Below, piece after piece: positions 31,208-39,329 of a DNA stretch of 64,000 nucleotides. The notes under the pieces were generated by a model. It saw only the letters and a program-made list of their open reading frames with translations. It did not search any database and was not told the origin of the DNA. The position numbers and the translations under genes were made by a program. The DNA is from Shewanella sp. CG12_big_fil_rev_8_21_14_0_65_47_15 (GTDB taxonomy: Bacteria; Pseudomonadota; Gammaproteobacteria; Enterobacterales; Shewanellaceae): positions 1-64,000 of the forward strand of contig NZ_PFGL01000056.1 of the NCBI RefSeq assembly GCF_002783505.1, given 5' to 3'. Position 1 is the stretch's first letter, and each line of letters starts with the position of its first letter.

Positions 31208-31999
31208 TTGAAAGTATGGACGATAGCGAATCAAAAAGGTGGAGTGGGTAAAACTACTTCGGTAGCCAGCTTAGCGGGTGCTCTCACTAAGCGAGGTAAG
31301 CGTGTGCTGATGATTGACACAGATCCCCATGCATCGCTTGGTTATTACTTAGGTATTGATTCTGAAGAAGTCCCAGGTTCACTCTTCGATGTTTTCCTTG
31401 CCCATCGCCATTTAACGAAAGAACTCGTTCTATCCCATGTTGTTCCCACCTTGGTCGATGGGCTGGATCTTCTGCCTGCCACTATGGCATTAGCGACCTT
31501 AGATCGTGCCCTAGGACATCAAGAAGGGATGGGATTGGTGCTGCGTAATCTGCTTGCTCTGGTCGCCGATGAATACGATGTGGCAATCGTGGATTGCCCG
31601 CCCGTTTTAGGGGTGTTGATGGTTAATGCTTTGGCGGCGAGTCAGCATATTGTCATTCCCGTTCAAACCGAGTTTTTAGCCATTAAAGGGTTAGAGCGAA
31701 TGGTTAAAACCATGGAGATTATGGGGCGCTCCAAAAAAACGAGGTACAGTTACACTGTTGTGCCAACCATGTATGACAAACGAACTAAAGCGTCTCCCGC
31801 GGCGCTGCAAGTGCTAAGTGAACAATATGGTGATAGTCTGTGGCGGGATGTTATCCCTGTCGATACTAAGTTTAGGGACGCCAGTTTGGCGCATTTACCC
31901 GCTTCGCATTATGCAAGTGGCAGCCGTGGTGTAAAAGCCTACGAAAGATTGTTAGATTTTTTATTAGCTGGGGAGTTTGGCCATGTCAAAATCGGTTGA
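31208..31999 (+). CDS. parC: ParA-like ATPase placing the chemotaxis array (ParC)
   Basis: A 263-residue ParA/Soj-type ATPase. The deviant Walker A KGGVGKTT lies near the N-terminus (IANQKGGVGKTTSVASLAG), followed by MIDTDPHASLGYYLG and VDCPPVLGVLMVNAL. In Vibrio and Shewanella this protein sits at the pole and passes chemotaxis clusters to daughter cells. The start is TTG 31208, with AAGGGA 7 bases upstream. It overlaps parP. The symbol is that used for chemotaxis ParC and is unrelated to topoisomerase IV. Confidence 0.93.
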   Translation: MKVWTIANQKGGVGKTTSVASLAGALTKRGKRVLMIDTDPHASLGYYLGIDSEEVPGSLFDVFLAHRHLTKELVLSHVVPTLVDGLDLLPATMALATLDRALGHQEGMGLVLRNLLALVADEYDVAIVDCPPVLGVLMVNALAASQHIVIPVQTEFLAIKGLERMVKTMEIMGRSKKTRYSYTVVPTMYDKRTKASPAALQVLSEQYGDSLWRDVIPVDTKFRDASLAHLPASHYASGSRGVKAYERLLDFLLAGEFGHVKIG

Positions 32000-32981
32000 T
32001 GAGACTGTTTTTGATTTTTTTGAATTATTGCTACATGAAGATGATGGCTCTCCTGCTGTTGTTTCCCCCGCTATTTCTCACGCTGAGAAACCTCATTCAC
32101 TTGAGAGTATTGAAGAAAATGAGGCTGAATTACTCGATGCGGCCATCTTAGCAGAGCATAACCGCAGCAAGCCTCAGTCGAGCATGGCTATGGCAGCCGA
32201 GGTGCAAGTTGCTAAGAATAAAGAGCAGAGCTTTAACCTACCTTTAACTGATCCATCGCCGCAGGTAAATAAAGCAGCGTTGGAGAAATTACTTGCACCA
32301 GTATTTAAGAGCAACACTCTGAGTGAACCTACACAGGTTGAAGTGCCGGAAGTGGTAGTTGCTGCGCCGGAGGTGAGTTCTGACCATTTAGCGGAAGATG
32401 CCACTTCATTGTCATCTGCACCAACAACCGCTCAGCATCAACCACCCATTGCCGATACGATAACGGTGCCAGAAACGCAAGTGGGTATCGCCCCGCCCAG
32501 CATTACAAAAGATCTACAGGAAGTGCTCGATGATGAGTTTCAAGTACTATTCTTTAAAGTGGCAGGCCTCACCTTAGCCGTGCCGTTGGTGAGTCTGGGG
32601 GGCATAGTGAAGGTGGAGCGGATCAATCATATTATTGGTCGTCCATCATGGTTTTTAGGAGTACAAACCCACAGGGAAGAGCAGTTAAACATTGTCGATA
32701 CCTGCGCGTGGGTTATGCCAGAAAAATACACGGATACACTGGCGCAATCGGTAAATTATCAATATGTTGTATTATTAGAAGGCAGTAACTGGGGATTAAC
32801 TTGTGAGTCCTTGGTCAATGCTGTAAAAATTAATAAATCGCAAGTAAACTGGCGCAGCAAAGCGGGTAAACGACCTTGGTTAGCTGGTGTGGTGAAAGAA
32901 CAAATGTGTGGCATTTTGCACGTACAAGCCTTGGTTGAAATGCTTGATGCGGGTTTAGGCTGTCAGGACTCAATTGGTTGA
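31983..32981 (+). CDS. parP: Polar chemotaxis array coupling protein ParP (CheW-like)
   Basis: A 332-residue protein: an acidic, low-complexity N-terminal two thirds (about 1-180, Glu/Ala/Ser/Pro rich) and a C-terminal CheW-like domain (about 185-325; FQVLFFKVAGLTLAVPLVSLGGIVKVE). ParP holds CheA in the array and binds ParC at the pole. ATG 31983 has GGGGAG at 31970-31975; the in-frame TTG 31977 is less likely. It overlaps parC by 17 bases and runs close into cheW. Possible partner of the CheA linker motifs. Confidence 0.92.
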   Translation: MSKSVDETVFDFFELLLHEDDGSPAVVSPAISHAEKPHSLESIEENEAELLDAAILAEHNRSKPQSSMAMAAEVQVAKNKEQSFNLPLTDPSPQVNKAALEKLLAPVFKSNTLSEPTQVEVPEVVVAAPEVSSDHLAEDATSLSSAPTTAQHQPPIADTITVPETQVGIAPPSITKDLQEVLDDEFQVLFFKVAGLTLAVPLVSLGGIVKVERINHIIGRPSWFLGVQTHREEQLNIVDTCAWVMPEKYTDTLAQSVNYQYVVLLEGSNWGLTCESLVNAVKINKSQVNWRSKAGKRPWLAGVVKEQMCGILHVQALVEMLDAGLGCQDSIG

Positions 32982-32988
32982 GGTAAAC

Positions 32989-33483
32989 ATGAAAGATACA
33001 AGAAATGTCGCAGCCGTAGCTGCAAGTAAAGATGATGCGGTATTACAATGGGTTACCTTTAAGCTAGACAACGAAACCTACGGTATAAATGTGATGCAAG
33101 TGCAGGAGGTACTGCGTTATACCGAAATTGCTCCAGTACCAGGGGCTCCGCATTATGTTTTGGGTATTATTAACTTACGCGGTAACGTCGTGACGGTTAT
33201 CGATACTCGCTCACGTTTTGGACTGCAATCGGCCGAGGTCGATGATTCAACCCGTATCGTGATTATTGAAGCAGAAAAACAGGTCATCGGCATTTTAGTC
33301 GATAGTGTTGCTGAAGTCGTTTACTTACGCCGCTCTGAAATTGATAACGCACCAAACGTCGGTACTGAAGAAAGTGCTAAGTTTATTCAGGGTGTGAGTA
33401 ACCGAGACAATGAGCTGCTGATCTTAGTTGACCTCGATAAGTTACTGTCCGACGAAGAATGGGCCGAGTTAACACAGCTATAA
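32989..33483 (+). CDS. cheW: Chemotaxis coupling protein CheW
   Basis: A 164-residue CheW that links receptors to CheA. Conserved segments are VTFKLDNETYGINVMQVQEVLRY, ITPVPGAP-like IAPVPGAPHYVLGIINLRGNVVTVID and ILVDSVAEVV. ATG 32989 follows GAGG at 32978-32981; an in-frame TTG at 32974 lies inside parP. The N-terminal 15 residues are a short extra tail. Confidence 0.96.
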   Translation: MKDTRNVAAVAASKDDAVLQWVTFKLDNETYGINVMQVQEVLRYTEIAPVPGAPHYVLGIINLRGNVVTVIDTRSRFGLQSAEVDDSTRIVIIEAEKQVIGILVDSVAEVVYLRRSEIDNAPNVGTEESAKFIQGVSNRDNELLILVDLDKLLSDEEWAELTQL

Positions 33484-33545
33484 GGTGTCGGTTGGCTGAG
33501 TGCCACACTGCCAATACCGGTGTTTTCAGCATTTGCGGTGTACCT

Positions 33546-33603
33546 ATGGGAAAGTGGGAATTATTTTGCATTCTCTCCACCTGCTGGGGAACCACTTTTC
33601 CAT
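33546..33603. repeat. 12-bp inverted repeat between cheW and the DUF2802 gene
   Basis: ATGGGAAAGTGG (33546-33557) pairs with CCACTTTTCCAT (33592-33603) with one G-T pair across a 34-base loop. It could form a stem in the mRNA between the two genes. No T run follows, so it is not a typical terminator. Confidence 0.5.
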
Positions 33604-33643
33604 GATGGATCTTGACAATCATAGAGATGCATAAGGATTTTTG

Positions 33644-34042
33644 ATGGGCGATGAATTTATAATCGCAGCGTTAGTCTATGTTATTGCGTGCTTAGGATTA
33701 GTTCTCTATTTGCAGAAACAGTTGAGTAAATTACGCAATAAAGCCGAGGCATTAACCGTCTTAGTCAAAGAAGGAGACCGTCAGCGTGAATCTTTTAAAC
33801 GGGAATTACAGGAATTACGCAGCGGTACCATAGGCGTGGGTCGACGCGTGATTGAAATTGAGAAGCGGCTACAGCAACAGTCTGAACGGATTGAAGAATC
33901 ATCGCAGCAGGATCCTCAGGCGAAACTCTATACTCGCGCAATGAAAATGGTGGCACTGGGGGCGGGTGTCGATGAGTTGGTTAAAGAGTGTGAGTTACCT
34001 AAGGCTGAAGCTGAGCTGTTAATCCGATTACACCGTAAATAG
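33644..34042 (+). CDS. DUF2802 family protein of the chemotaxis operon
   Basis: A 132-residue protein with an N-terminal membrane helix (about 4-22), a coiled coil (LQKQLSKLRNKAEALTVLV onwards, to about 90) and a C-terminal helical DUF2802-type end (ALGAGVDELVKECELPKAEAELLIRLHRK). The DUF2802 family regularly closes the cheW end of polar flagellar clusters in Shewanella, Vibrio and Pseudomonas. Its function is not known to me. ATG 33644 has AAGGA upstream; TTG 33641 is in frame but too close. Confidence 0.85.
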   Translation: MGDEFIIAALVYVIACLGLVLYLQKQLSKLRNKAEALTVLVKEGDRQRESFKRELQELRSGTIGVGRRVIEIEKRLQQQSERIEESSQQDPQAKLYTRAMKMVALGAGVDELVKECELPKAEAELLIRLHRK

Positions 34043-34300
34043 TCTCTCGGGCTTGCTGCTAAATTCTAGGACTGCCTTCGGTCTGCTAGGACGCTGCAAA
34101 AGCGCCGCTGCTAGAATCTAGGGTGTTGTAATTGTGCAGCTACAGAATATCACTTCGTGACTCATGGATAACGGCACGCTGCTTCGCCGCTACGGTAAGC
34201 GAAGCGTTCCGTCAACCGTCAACGGTTTTCTGTCAGCGCAGCGTTCTGTGAGTGAGCTTGCGAACGTTCCGTTTACCGAGAGCCCGCTCGCTTTTAGCTT
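34043..34300. repeat. Mini-hairpin repeat island A (degenerate)
   Basis: A 258-base gap without a gene, made of the same modules seen more cleanly at 39, 40, 47 and 48 kb: CTAGGAC/CTAGAATCTAGG spacers, a GCC-TTC-GGT hairpin near 34073, TCAC-TTC-GTGA at 34150-34161, then GGATAACGG and a run reading AGTGAGCTTGCGAACGTTCC near 34251. Stems are partly broken here, so this copy looks old. Confidence 0.6.
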
Positions 34301-34308
34301 TTCCCCTC

Positions 34309-34617
34309 CTAAGCTTTCTCTACAATCTTTTGATGCATATTGTTCCACTGTTCGGGAAACTTGCCATCCAGCATATAGACGAAGGCGATGAGCTCGGCGA
34401 TAAGCAAATACAGTTCTTTTGGGATCTCTTCGCCCAGTTCCAATAAGCTAAGGAATTGGCTCAGATGGGGATCTTGGTGAATATAGACGCCAGATGCCTT
34501 GGCAAGGGCGATAATTTCTTCGGCGATAAGACCTTCCCCTGTGGCAACAATTTTAGGCGCATTTTTGCCATCGTAACTTAAGGCGACAGCTTGCCGGGTT
34601 TTATTGTCTTCAGTCAT
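34309..34617 (-). CDS. Stand-alone FlhB C-terminal-domain protein
   Basis: A 102-residue protein matching the cytoplasmic switch domain of FlhB/YscU but without the membrane part. Recognisable pieces are AVALSYDGKNAPKIVATGEGLIAEEIIALAKASGVYIHQDPHLSQFL and ELYLLIAELIAFVYML, which line up with the post-cleavage part of FlhB (AVAVKYD...FVIAKGVDDVAFKIREIA...SAPPLARAI). The NPxH motif itself is absent, so the protein corresponds to the fragment after the cleavage site. It starts 48 bases after the FliK-like gene on the same strand and is probably cotranscribed. Likely role: modifier of the export specificity switch. Confidence 0.85.
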   Translation of the reverse strand: MTEDNKTRQAVALSYDGKNAPKIVATGEGLIAEEIIALAKASGVYIHQDPHLSQFLSLLELGEEIPKELYLLIAELIAFVYMLDGKFPEQWNNMHQKIVEKA

Positions 34618-34665
34618 ATCTGTGTGTCCAGATTGTTATTGCAAATATTGTCATTGTATTTCCCA

Positions 34666-36858
34666 CTATGCCTTTGTTTTTACAAGAAAGTGGTCACCTG
34701 GAAGTAAAGTTGCTGGCACTTGAGCTATTTGAGTCGAGAGTTCTCCTGGCGTAAAACCAATTTGTGATAGCTTTTGCCCTAAGGGCACGAGAAAGTTATC
34801 AACCCTGTTTAATAGCTGTTGATTATTCCCTTTAAATTGAATATCTAAAGTCTGCAAATGACAGCGAGCACTGATAAGCAACGGCCCCTGTGTCAGATTA
34901 AACTTTAACTGTAGATGCCAGCCTTGCTGTTTTTGTTGCTTATCGTTATCCGCATCTTGCTCAAATTTTCCTTCGAGCTGTTCATGTCGCTGATTAATTC
35001 CATAGGGCAGTGCAAAGTACCATACGAGATTACCGTTATTTTCACTACTCGCTTGTTGGTAAAGGTGCAAACTAGAGGCGAGTTGCCCCATGGTCTCAAG
35101 GCCACCCGCCTTGCTGAGTTGATTAAGGAGATTACTCGAAAGTCCTGTTTTAGCTTGCAGCTGTTCGAGGTAGTTAGCCAGTTTTTGGCTGACAGCATTA
35201 GTCGTACTATTTGCCCTAACACCCAGTAGCAGTTGGAATAATGAGGTAATCGCACTCGCATTCATAAAAAGTGCCGCTTGGTTTAGCTGCGGCGCTGCAA
35301 GATTGAGCGTGGCGAGCCCGAGAATATCAGCCTTAAGCGCCGTAGGAACGCTCAATTGACTTAAGGGCTGGGGGCTTAATTGTGGTAAACGCTTGAGCAG
35401 CTCCGCCGCTAAATTGAGATGGTTGCGTAGGGTCAGCTGATCCAGCGGTAAAGCGCCCGCTTTATTGAAAGCCTTTTGTAGAACCTCGTTGACAGATATC
35501 CCCGCTTCAGCCGCCTTATTCCCCTTTGGCTCGTTAACTTGTCCCTCTAAAGCGATTAAGGGTTGCAAAGGGGAAAGCTGTGCCGCTGTATCACTCGACT
35601 TGGGTGTGAGGCCATTTGCCAGTTGTGGAACTAAAGGTTGAGCAGATGCTGAATTTGCTGACGTTGTAGCATTTGCTGAGTTAGATATCGGCGTTTGTGC
35701 GGCAGGCTGAAGAAGTGGTTTATCTGGGGGGCGGTTTCCCATCCCCTCAAGGGAAATATTTTGAGCTAATGCCGACTGGAGTGATGCCGCGGTAGTCGCA
35801 TTTTGGGGCGAGCTGGGCGTCATATTCTTGGTTGAAATTGCATCTGATGCAGAAACGGATTTCAAATCAGTGGCTTGGGTTGTTGGCCTAAGTTCTATCT
35901 CTGTCGATGAGCTACTCGATGGTGATTTAGTCAGACTCGTTTGCCCAACATCGATACTTGTTTGCCCTAGATTTAGGCTACCCTTGGCTGTGCCTGTGCC
36001 TGTGCCTGTGGCTGTGGCTGTAGCTGTGCCTGTGGTCGAGTCTGAGCTTGACCCTAATACGCTTGTCGCTATTGGCTGTGTCGTCGAAGCGCCAGAAGGT
36101 AAGATCCCTGTGGCTGTCGTTTTCGCTATGACTCCGGTTGTTGAAGACACTTCTACTTGGGGAACAAGGCCTTCCAGCTTCCGCAGGAAAGTCGCAATGA
36201 TCTGGGCAGGTTCAGTTTTAGCGATCACAATATTGGCCGCTTGTTTATCAATTATGGGAACTTGAGTTTCATTTATTGGGGCGCCAATAAGGATTTCGAG
36301 TTTGCTCAGTATAGGGGTCAGTACTAAAATGGGCCGTCCCTGGGATAGGGCTATTTTCGCTTGATATTCCCCCGCGCTGAGTTGAGTATTTGGATCTTGT
36401 TGGATGGCAGTCCCATTTGCAAATTGAAATTCTCTATTGATAACAATGACATTGGGAAGGCGGTAGCCCTGAGAACGTCCCGCAAGCGCATACAGCTGCT
36501 CTAAGGTTACGCCATTTTGCTGTGCTAACTGCGTTATCGCTTCGGGCAGTTTTAATGTCAGTGGTGTGCCTAGGGCAAGCAGTTGAGCCGTTTGATGGGC
36601 GTGTATTGTTGCTGTTTGAGCCGTAGCAATCGTGGATTGAGTGACTAAAAAATGGCTAGCAGTGATCAGAGTTTGCCTCTGCTGCGCATTTACAAGCTTT
36701 AAATTATATTCTGTACCGTTTAGAATAATACTGTCGCCATCTGCAGAAACAAGCACTTCAGCAGGAATGGGGCGTGAGGGTACATTAGAGGCATCTGCCT
36801 GTGTGGCCGAAGTGGCTAACGGTACATTGACAGTATTGATAAGTGGAATTGACTCCAT
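34666..36858 (-). CDS. Second FliK-like (hook-length control type) protein
   Basis: A 730-residue protein with FliK architecture: a long low-complexity N-terminal and central region rich in Ala, Thr, Ser and Gln, and a C-terminal domain (about 630-725) with KFNLTQGPLLISARCHLQTLDIQFKGNNQQLLNRVDNFLVPLGQKL that resembles the Flg_hook domain. It differs strongly from the fliK at 13.5 kb. A 6-bp DNA repeat codes Ala-Thr and Gly-Thr pairs near residues 275-290. Start ATG at 36858 with AAGGG upstream on the minus strand. It is paired with the FlhB-like gene; FliK and FlhB normally work together in the export switch. Confidence 0.8.
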   Translation of the reverse strand: MESIPLINTVNVPLATSATQADASNVPSRPIPAEVLVSADGDSIILNGTEYNLKLVNAQQRQTLITASHFLVTQSTIATAQTATIHAHQTAQLLALGTPLTLKLPEAITQLAQQNGVTLEQLYALAGRSQGYRLPNVIVINREFQFANGTAIQQDPNTQLSAGEYQAKIALSQGRPILVLTPILSKLEILIGAPINETQVPIIDKQAANIVIAKTEPAQIIATFLRKLEGLVPQVEVSSTTGVIAKTTATGILPSGASTTQPIATSVLGSSSDSTTGTATATATGTGTGTAKGSLNLGQTSIDVGQTSLTKSPSSSSSTEIELRPTTQATDLKSVSASDAISTKNMTPSSPQNATTAASLQSALAQNISLEGMGNRPPDKPLLQPAAQTPISNSANATTSANSASAQPLVPQLANGLTPKSSDTAAQLSPLQPLIALEGQVNEPKGNKAAEAGISVNEVLQKAFNKAGALPLDQLTLRNHLNLAAELLKRLPQLSPQPLSQLSVPTALKADILGLATLNLAAPQLNQAALFMNASAITSLFQLLLGVRANSTTNAVSQKLANYLEQLQAKTGLSSNLLNQLSKAGGLETMGQLASSLHLYQQASSENNGNLVWYFALPYGINQRHEQLEGKFEQDADNDKQQKQQGWHLQLKFNLTQGPLLISARCHLQTLDIQFKGNNQQLLNRVDNFLVPLGQKLSQIGFTPGELSTQIAQVPATLLPGDHFLVKTKA
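35988..36035. repeat. Hexanucleotide tandem repeat in the FliK-like gene
   Basis: About seven copies of a 6-bp unit TG(C/G/A)CTG run through 35991-36032 on the plus strand (TGCCTG three times, TGGCTG twice, one degenerate copy, TGCCTG). Read on the minus strand it codes alternating Ala-Thr and Gly-Thr. Because the unit is 6 bp, copy changes keep the frame. Confidence 0.85.
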
Positions 36859-37080
36859 GTAAGGCCCTTTACTCGTTTATCCTGCGGCATATTATTTTGA
36901 AAAATTAACAATTGACCAAAATATTTTGCCAAGTATGCTTATGCGTTTTGCGAAAACGATGACAATTTCTCTGTCATGCTAGAGTATGCCACTAAGTGAA
37001 TGATCACTATATCGTCACTTATCCATAGTCACTTTAGCGAAAACTCGATATCGAAGCAGTACATTTATTAAGAGAGCAAT

Positions 37081-37863
37081 ATGAAGTTGAGATGGATAGG
37101 GTTACTTTTAGGATTAATACTATTGCCCAATGTTTATGGGGCAGAAGCTTCTGCACCCGATACGACCACAGAGAACCCCTCGGCTGTAAAAATTACCTAT
37201 GATGACCCACAGGATCCCTTTGAGGGCTTTAACCGTGTGATGTGGGACTTCAACTATTTATATTTAGATAGATATATTTACCGCCCCATTGCCCATGGTT
37301 ATAACGATTATATTCCCATGCCAGCCAAAACAGGGGTAAATAACTTTATTCAAAATCTGGAGGAGCCAAGCAGCTTAGTCAACAATGCCTTGCAAGGTAA
37401 GTGGGGCTGGGCCGCAAATGCGGGTGGTCGCTTTACGATCAATACCACAGTCGGGCTTTTAGGGGTCATCGATGTGGCAGATATGATGGGGCTACCACGC
37501 AAGCAGGATGAGTTTAATGAAGTGTTAGGTTACTATGGCGTACCTAATGGCCCATATTTTATGGCGCCTTTTGCGGGTCCCTACGTCGTTCGAGAACTCG
37601 CGTCAGATTGGGTGGATAGTCTATACTTTCCACTATCTGAGCTAACCGTGTGGCAAGCCGTCGTAAAATGGGGGCTAAAAAGTCTTCATGCTAGAGCCAC
37701 TGCGATTGATCAGGAAAGGCTTGTCGATAATGCACTCGATCCCTATACCTTTGTGAAAGATGCGTACTTACAGCACATGGACTATAAAGTCTATGATGGT
37801 GATGTTCCACAAAAACAAGATGATGATGAGTTGCTCGATCAATACATGCAGGAACTTGAGTGA
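37081..37863 (+). CDS. mlaA: MlaA/VacJ family lipid-asymmetry protein
   Basis: A 260-residue outer-membrane MlaA, which removes phospholipids from the outer leaflet and passes them to MlaC. The family core is clear: DPFEGFNRVMWDFNYLYLDRYIYRP, FIQNLEEPSSLVNNALQG, NAGGRFTINTTVGLLGVIDVA and GVPNGPYFMAPF. The signal peptide (1-20, ending VYGAEAS) lacks a Cys lipobox, whereas MlaA is usually a lipoprotein. ATG 37081 has AGAGAG just upstream. No other mla gene is nearby. It ends with a perfect hairpin 15 bases downstream. Confidence 0.94.
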   Translation: MKLRWIGLLLGLILLPNVYGAEASAPDTTTENPSAVKITYDDPQDPFEGFNRVMWDFNYLYLDRYIYRPIAHGYNDYIPMPAKTGVNNFIQNLEEPSSLVNNALQGKWGWAANAGGRFTINTTVGLLGVIDVADMMGLPRKQDEFNEVLGYYGVPNGPYFMAPFAGPYVVRELASDWVDSLYFPLSELTVWQAVVKWGLKSLHARATAIDQERLVDNALDPYTFVKDAYLQHMDYKVYDGDVPQKQDDDELLDQYMQELE

Positions 37864-37877
37864 ACCTATGCGCTGTA

Positions 37878-37906
37878 CTTGGCTGCCAGCATTTTTAGCA
37901 GCCAAG
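37878..37906 (+). terminator. Hairpin after mlaA
   Basis: CTTGGCTGC (37878-37886) pairs exactly with GCAGCCAAG (37898-37906) over an 11-base loop that contains a T run. It starts 15 bases after the mlaA stop. No T tract follows the stem, so termination strength is uncertain. Confidence 0.6.
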
Positions 37907-37984
37907 ATCTTGCCGTATTGAATGATTCTTCCGATGTCATGATTGAGTTATTGCTGCCGCAATGAATTTTATTCGGGAATCTTT

Positions 37985-39088
37985 ATGGCGTTAAATGGTG
38001 TTTCAATTCTTTGGGTTGAAGATGATCCTGTCTTTCGGCAAATTGTCGCCACGTTTCTCAGTGGGCGAGGTGCCGAAGTTGTACAAGCCTCCGATGGTGA
38101 GCAGGGGCTGGGTATTTTTAAGCAGCAGCATTTTGATATCGTCTTAGCTGATTTAAGTATGCCTAAACTCGGCGGCCTCGATATGCTGAAGGAAATGGTT
38201 AAGCTTGAGCCTTTAGTCCCTTCTATTGTGATATCGGGTAATAATGTTATGGCGGATGTCGTTGAGGCATTACGCATTGGTGCATGTGATTACTTAGTTA
38301 AACCCGTCCCCGATTTATTTATTATTGAGCAATCCATTCGCCAAGGATTACAACGTACCCACAACGATGATCCCATGTTGGTAGATTTTGATGCGTTATC
38401 CCACCAAGAGCTAAACGATAACTTAGCGCTATTAGAGCAAAGTGTTGAAGCCGCGAAACAAGTTCAGCAACAGTTATTTCCCGCATCCAATATTAGCTAT
38501 CCAACGGCGAAGGTGGATTATAGCCTATTCAAGAATAGCGACATCAGTAGCTATTTTATTGACTCAACCATGGTGGGTAGCGAGCATTTGATCATGTATA
38601 TGGCGCATCTTTATCCTGAGGATAATCGTGCTGCTTTTGCGTGCGTATTATTAAGAAGTTTTGTTAATCAAAAGCTTAAAAACTATCGTAGTGGCCAGAG
38701 TACAACGATTATTGAGCCATTTAATATGTTGAGTTATCTCAATGAGCGCCTAGTAAAATCAGGACTCGATATCACAGTCGATATCATCTATATCTCCATC
38801 GAATTGACTAAGTATCGCGCCGCCATTGCCCAAGCAGGTAAGGGACTGCGATGCTATCTACGCAATGATGAAGGACTAAGCCCCTTAGCCCTTTCCGATA
38901 GCTTACAACTGGGGATGTTAGATTGGGGCAAACCCAGTATTCAATTCCGCACTATCTTGCCCCAAGAACAACTCTGTATTGCCACCAGTGATGCGCAACA
39001 TAAACAGTACCTGCTGGAAAATAAATTTAAAGGTCTGGTTTATGATCCGACTATACCCGCAGGCGGATTTATGCAGTTAAGCTTATAG
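37985..39088 (+). CDS. Response regulator with degenerate PP2C-type output (RssB-like)
   Basis: A 367-residue protein. The receiver domain (about 7-120) has acidic Glu-Asp-Asp in LWVEDDPVF, an Asp in VLADLSMPKLGG and Lys in YLVKPV. The C-terminal part (about 170-365) follows a helical linker typical of SpoIIE/RsbU phosphatases (QVQQQLFPASNI) and keeps the fold pattern, but the metal-binding acidic motifs expected at DxSGHG are replaced by the VGSEHLIMYMAHLYPED stretch. This is the plan of RssB, the adaptor that delivers sigma-S to ClpXP. ATG 37985 is chosen; the frame is open upstream without an RBS. Confidence 0.8.
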   Translation: MALNGVSILWVEDDPVFRQIVATFLSGRGAEVVQASDGEQGLGIFKQQHFDIVLADLSMPKLGGLDMLKEMVKLEPLVPSIVISGNNVMADVVEALRIGACDYLVKPVPDLFIIEQSIRQGLQRTHNDDPMLVDFDALSHQELNDNLALLEQSVEAAKQVQQQLFPASNISYPTAKVDYSLFKNSDISSYFIDSTMVGSEHLIMYMAHLYPEDNRAAFACVLLRSFVNQKLKNYRSGQSTTIIEPFNMLSYLNERLVKSGLDITVDIIYISIELTKYRAAIAQAGKGLRCYLRNDEGLSPLALSDSLQLGMLDWGKPSIQFRTILPQEQLCIATSDAQHKQYLLENKFKGLVYDPTIPAGGFMQLSL

Positions 39089-39091
39089 GAC

Positions 39092-39310
39092 GTCAAAGCT
39101 AGAATGGCCTTCGGCCTACTAGGACACTGCAAAAAGCACAGCTGCTAGAATCTAGGGCGTCGCTTCGCAACTTCTAGAACGCCACGGTGCGGCTCTAGGA
39201 CGCTCGTAGACTCGCTGCTAGCTTCTAGGCCCGCCGCTTTGCGGCTACAGAACGTCACTGCGTGACTCACCGATAACGGAACGGGCTTCGCCCTGACGGG
39301 AAATGAGCTT
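39092..39310. repeat. Mini-hairpin repeat island B
   Basis: Short hairpins with 4-5-bp stems and 3-base loops: GGCC-TTC-GGCC (39106-39116), GCCGC-TTT-GCGGC (39233-39245), GTCAC-TGC-GTGAC (39254-39266) and GGGC-TTC-GCCC (39283-39293). They are spaced by CTAGAATCTAGG, CTACAGAAC and GATAACGGAAC segments. Two units between them (39160-39195) have one mismatch in the stem. No coding region. Confidence 0.75.
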
Positions 39311-39329
39311 GTGATTCCAATTCCCTTTG

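Noticed and set aside
35828..36265. 145-codon plus-strand frame opposite the FliK-like gene
   Set aside because: Its Val/Pro repeats are the antisense reading of the hexanucleotide repeat.
36914..36935. TTGGCAAAATATTTTGG on the minus strand before the FliK-like gene as a sigma-54 site
   Set aside because: The -12 GC is missing; it reads TGG with shifted spacing.
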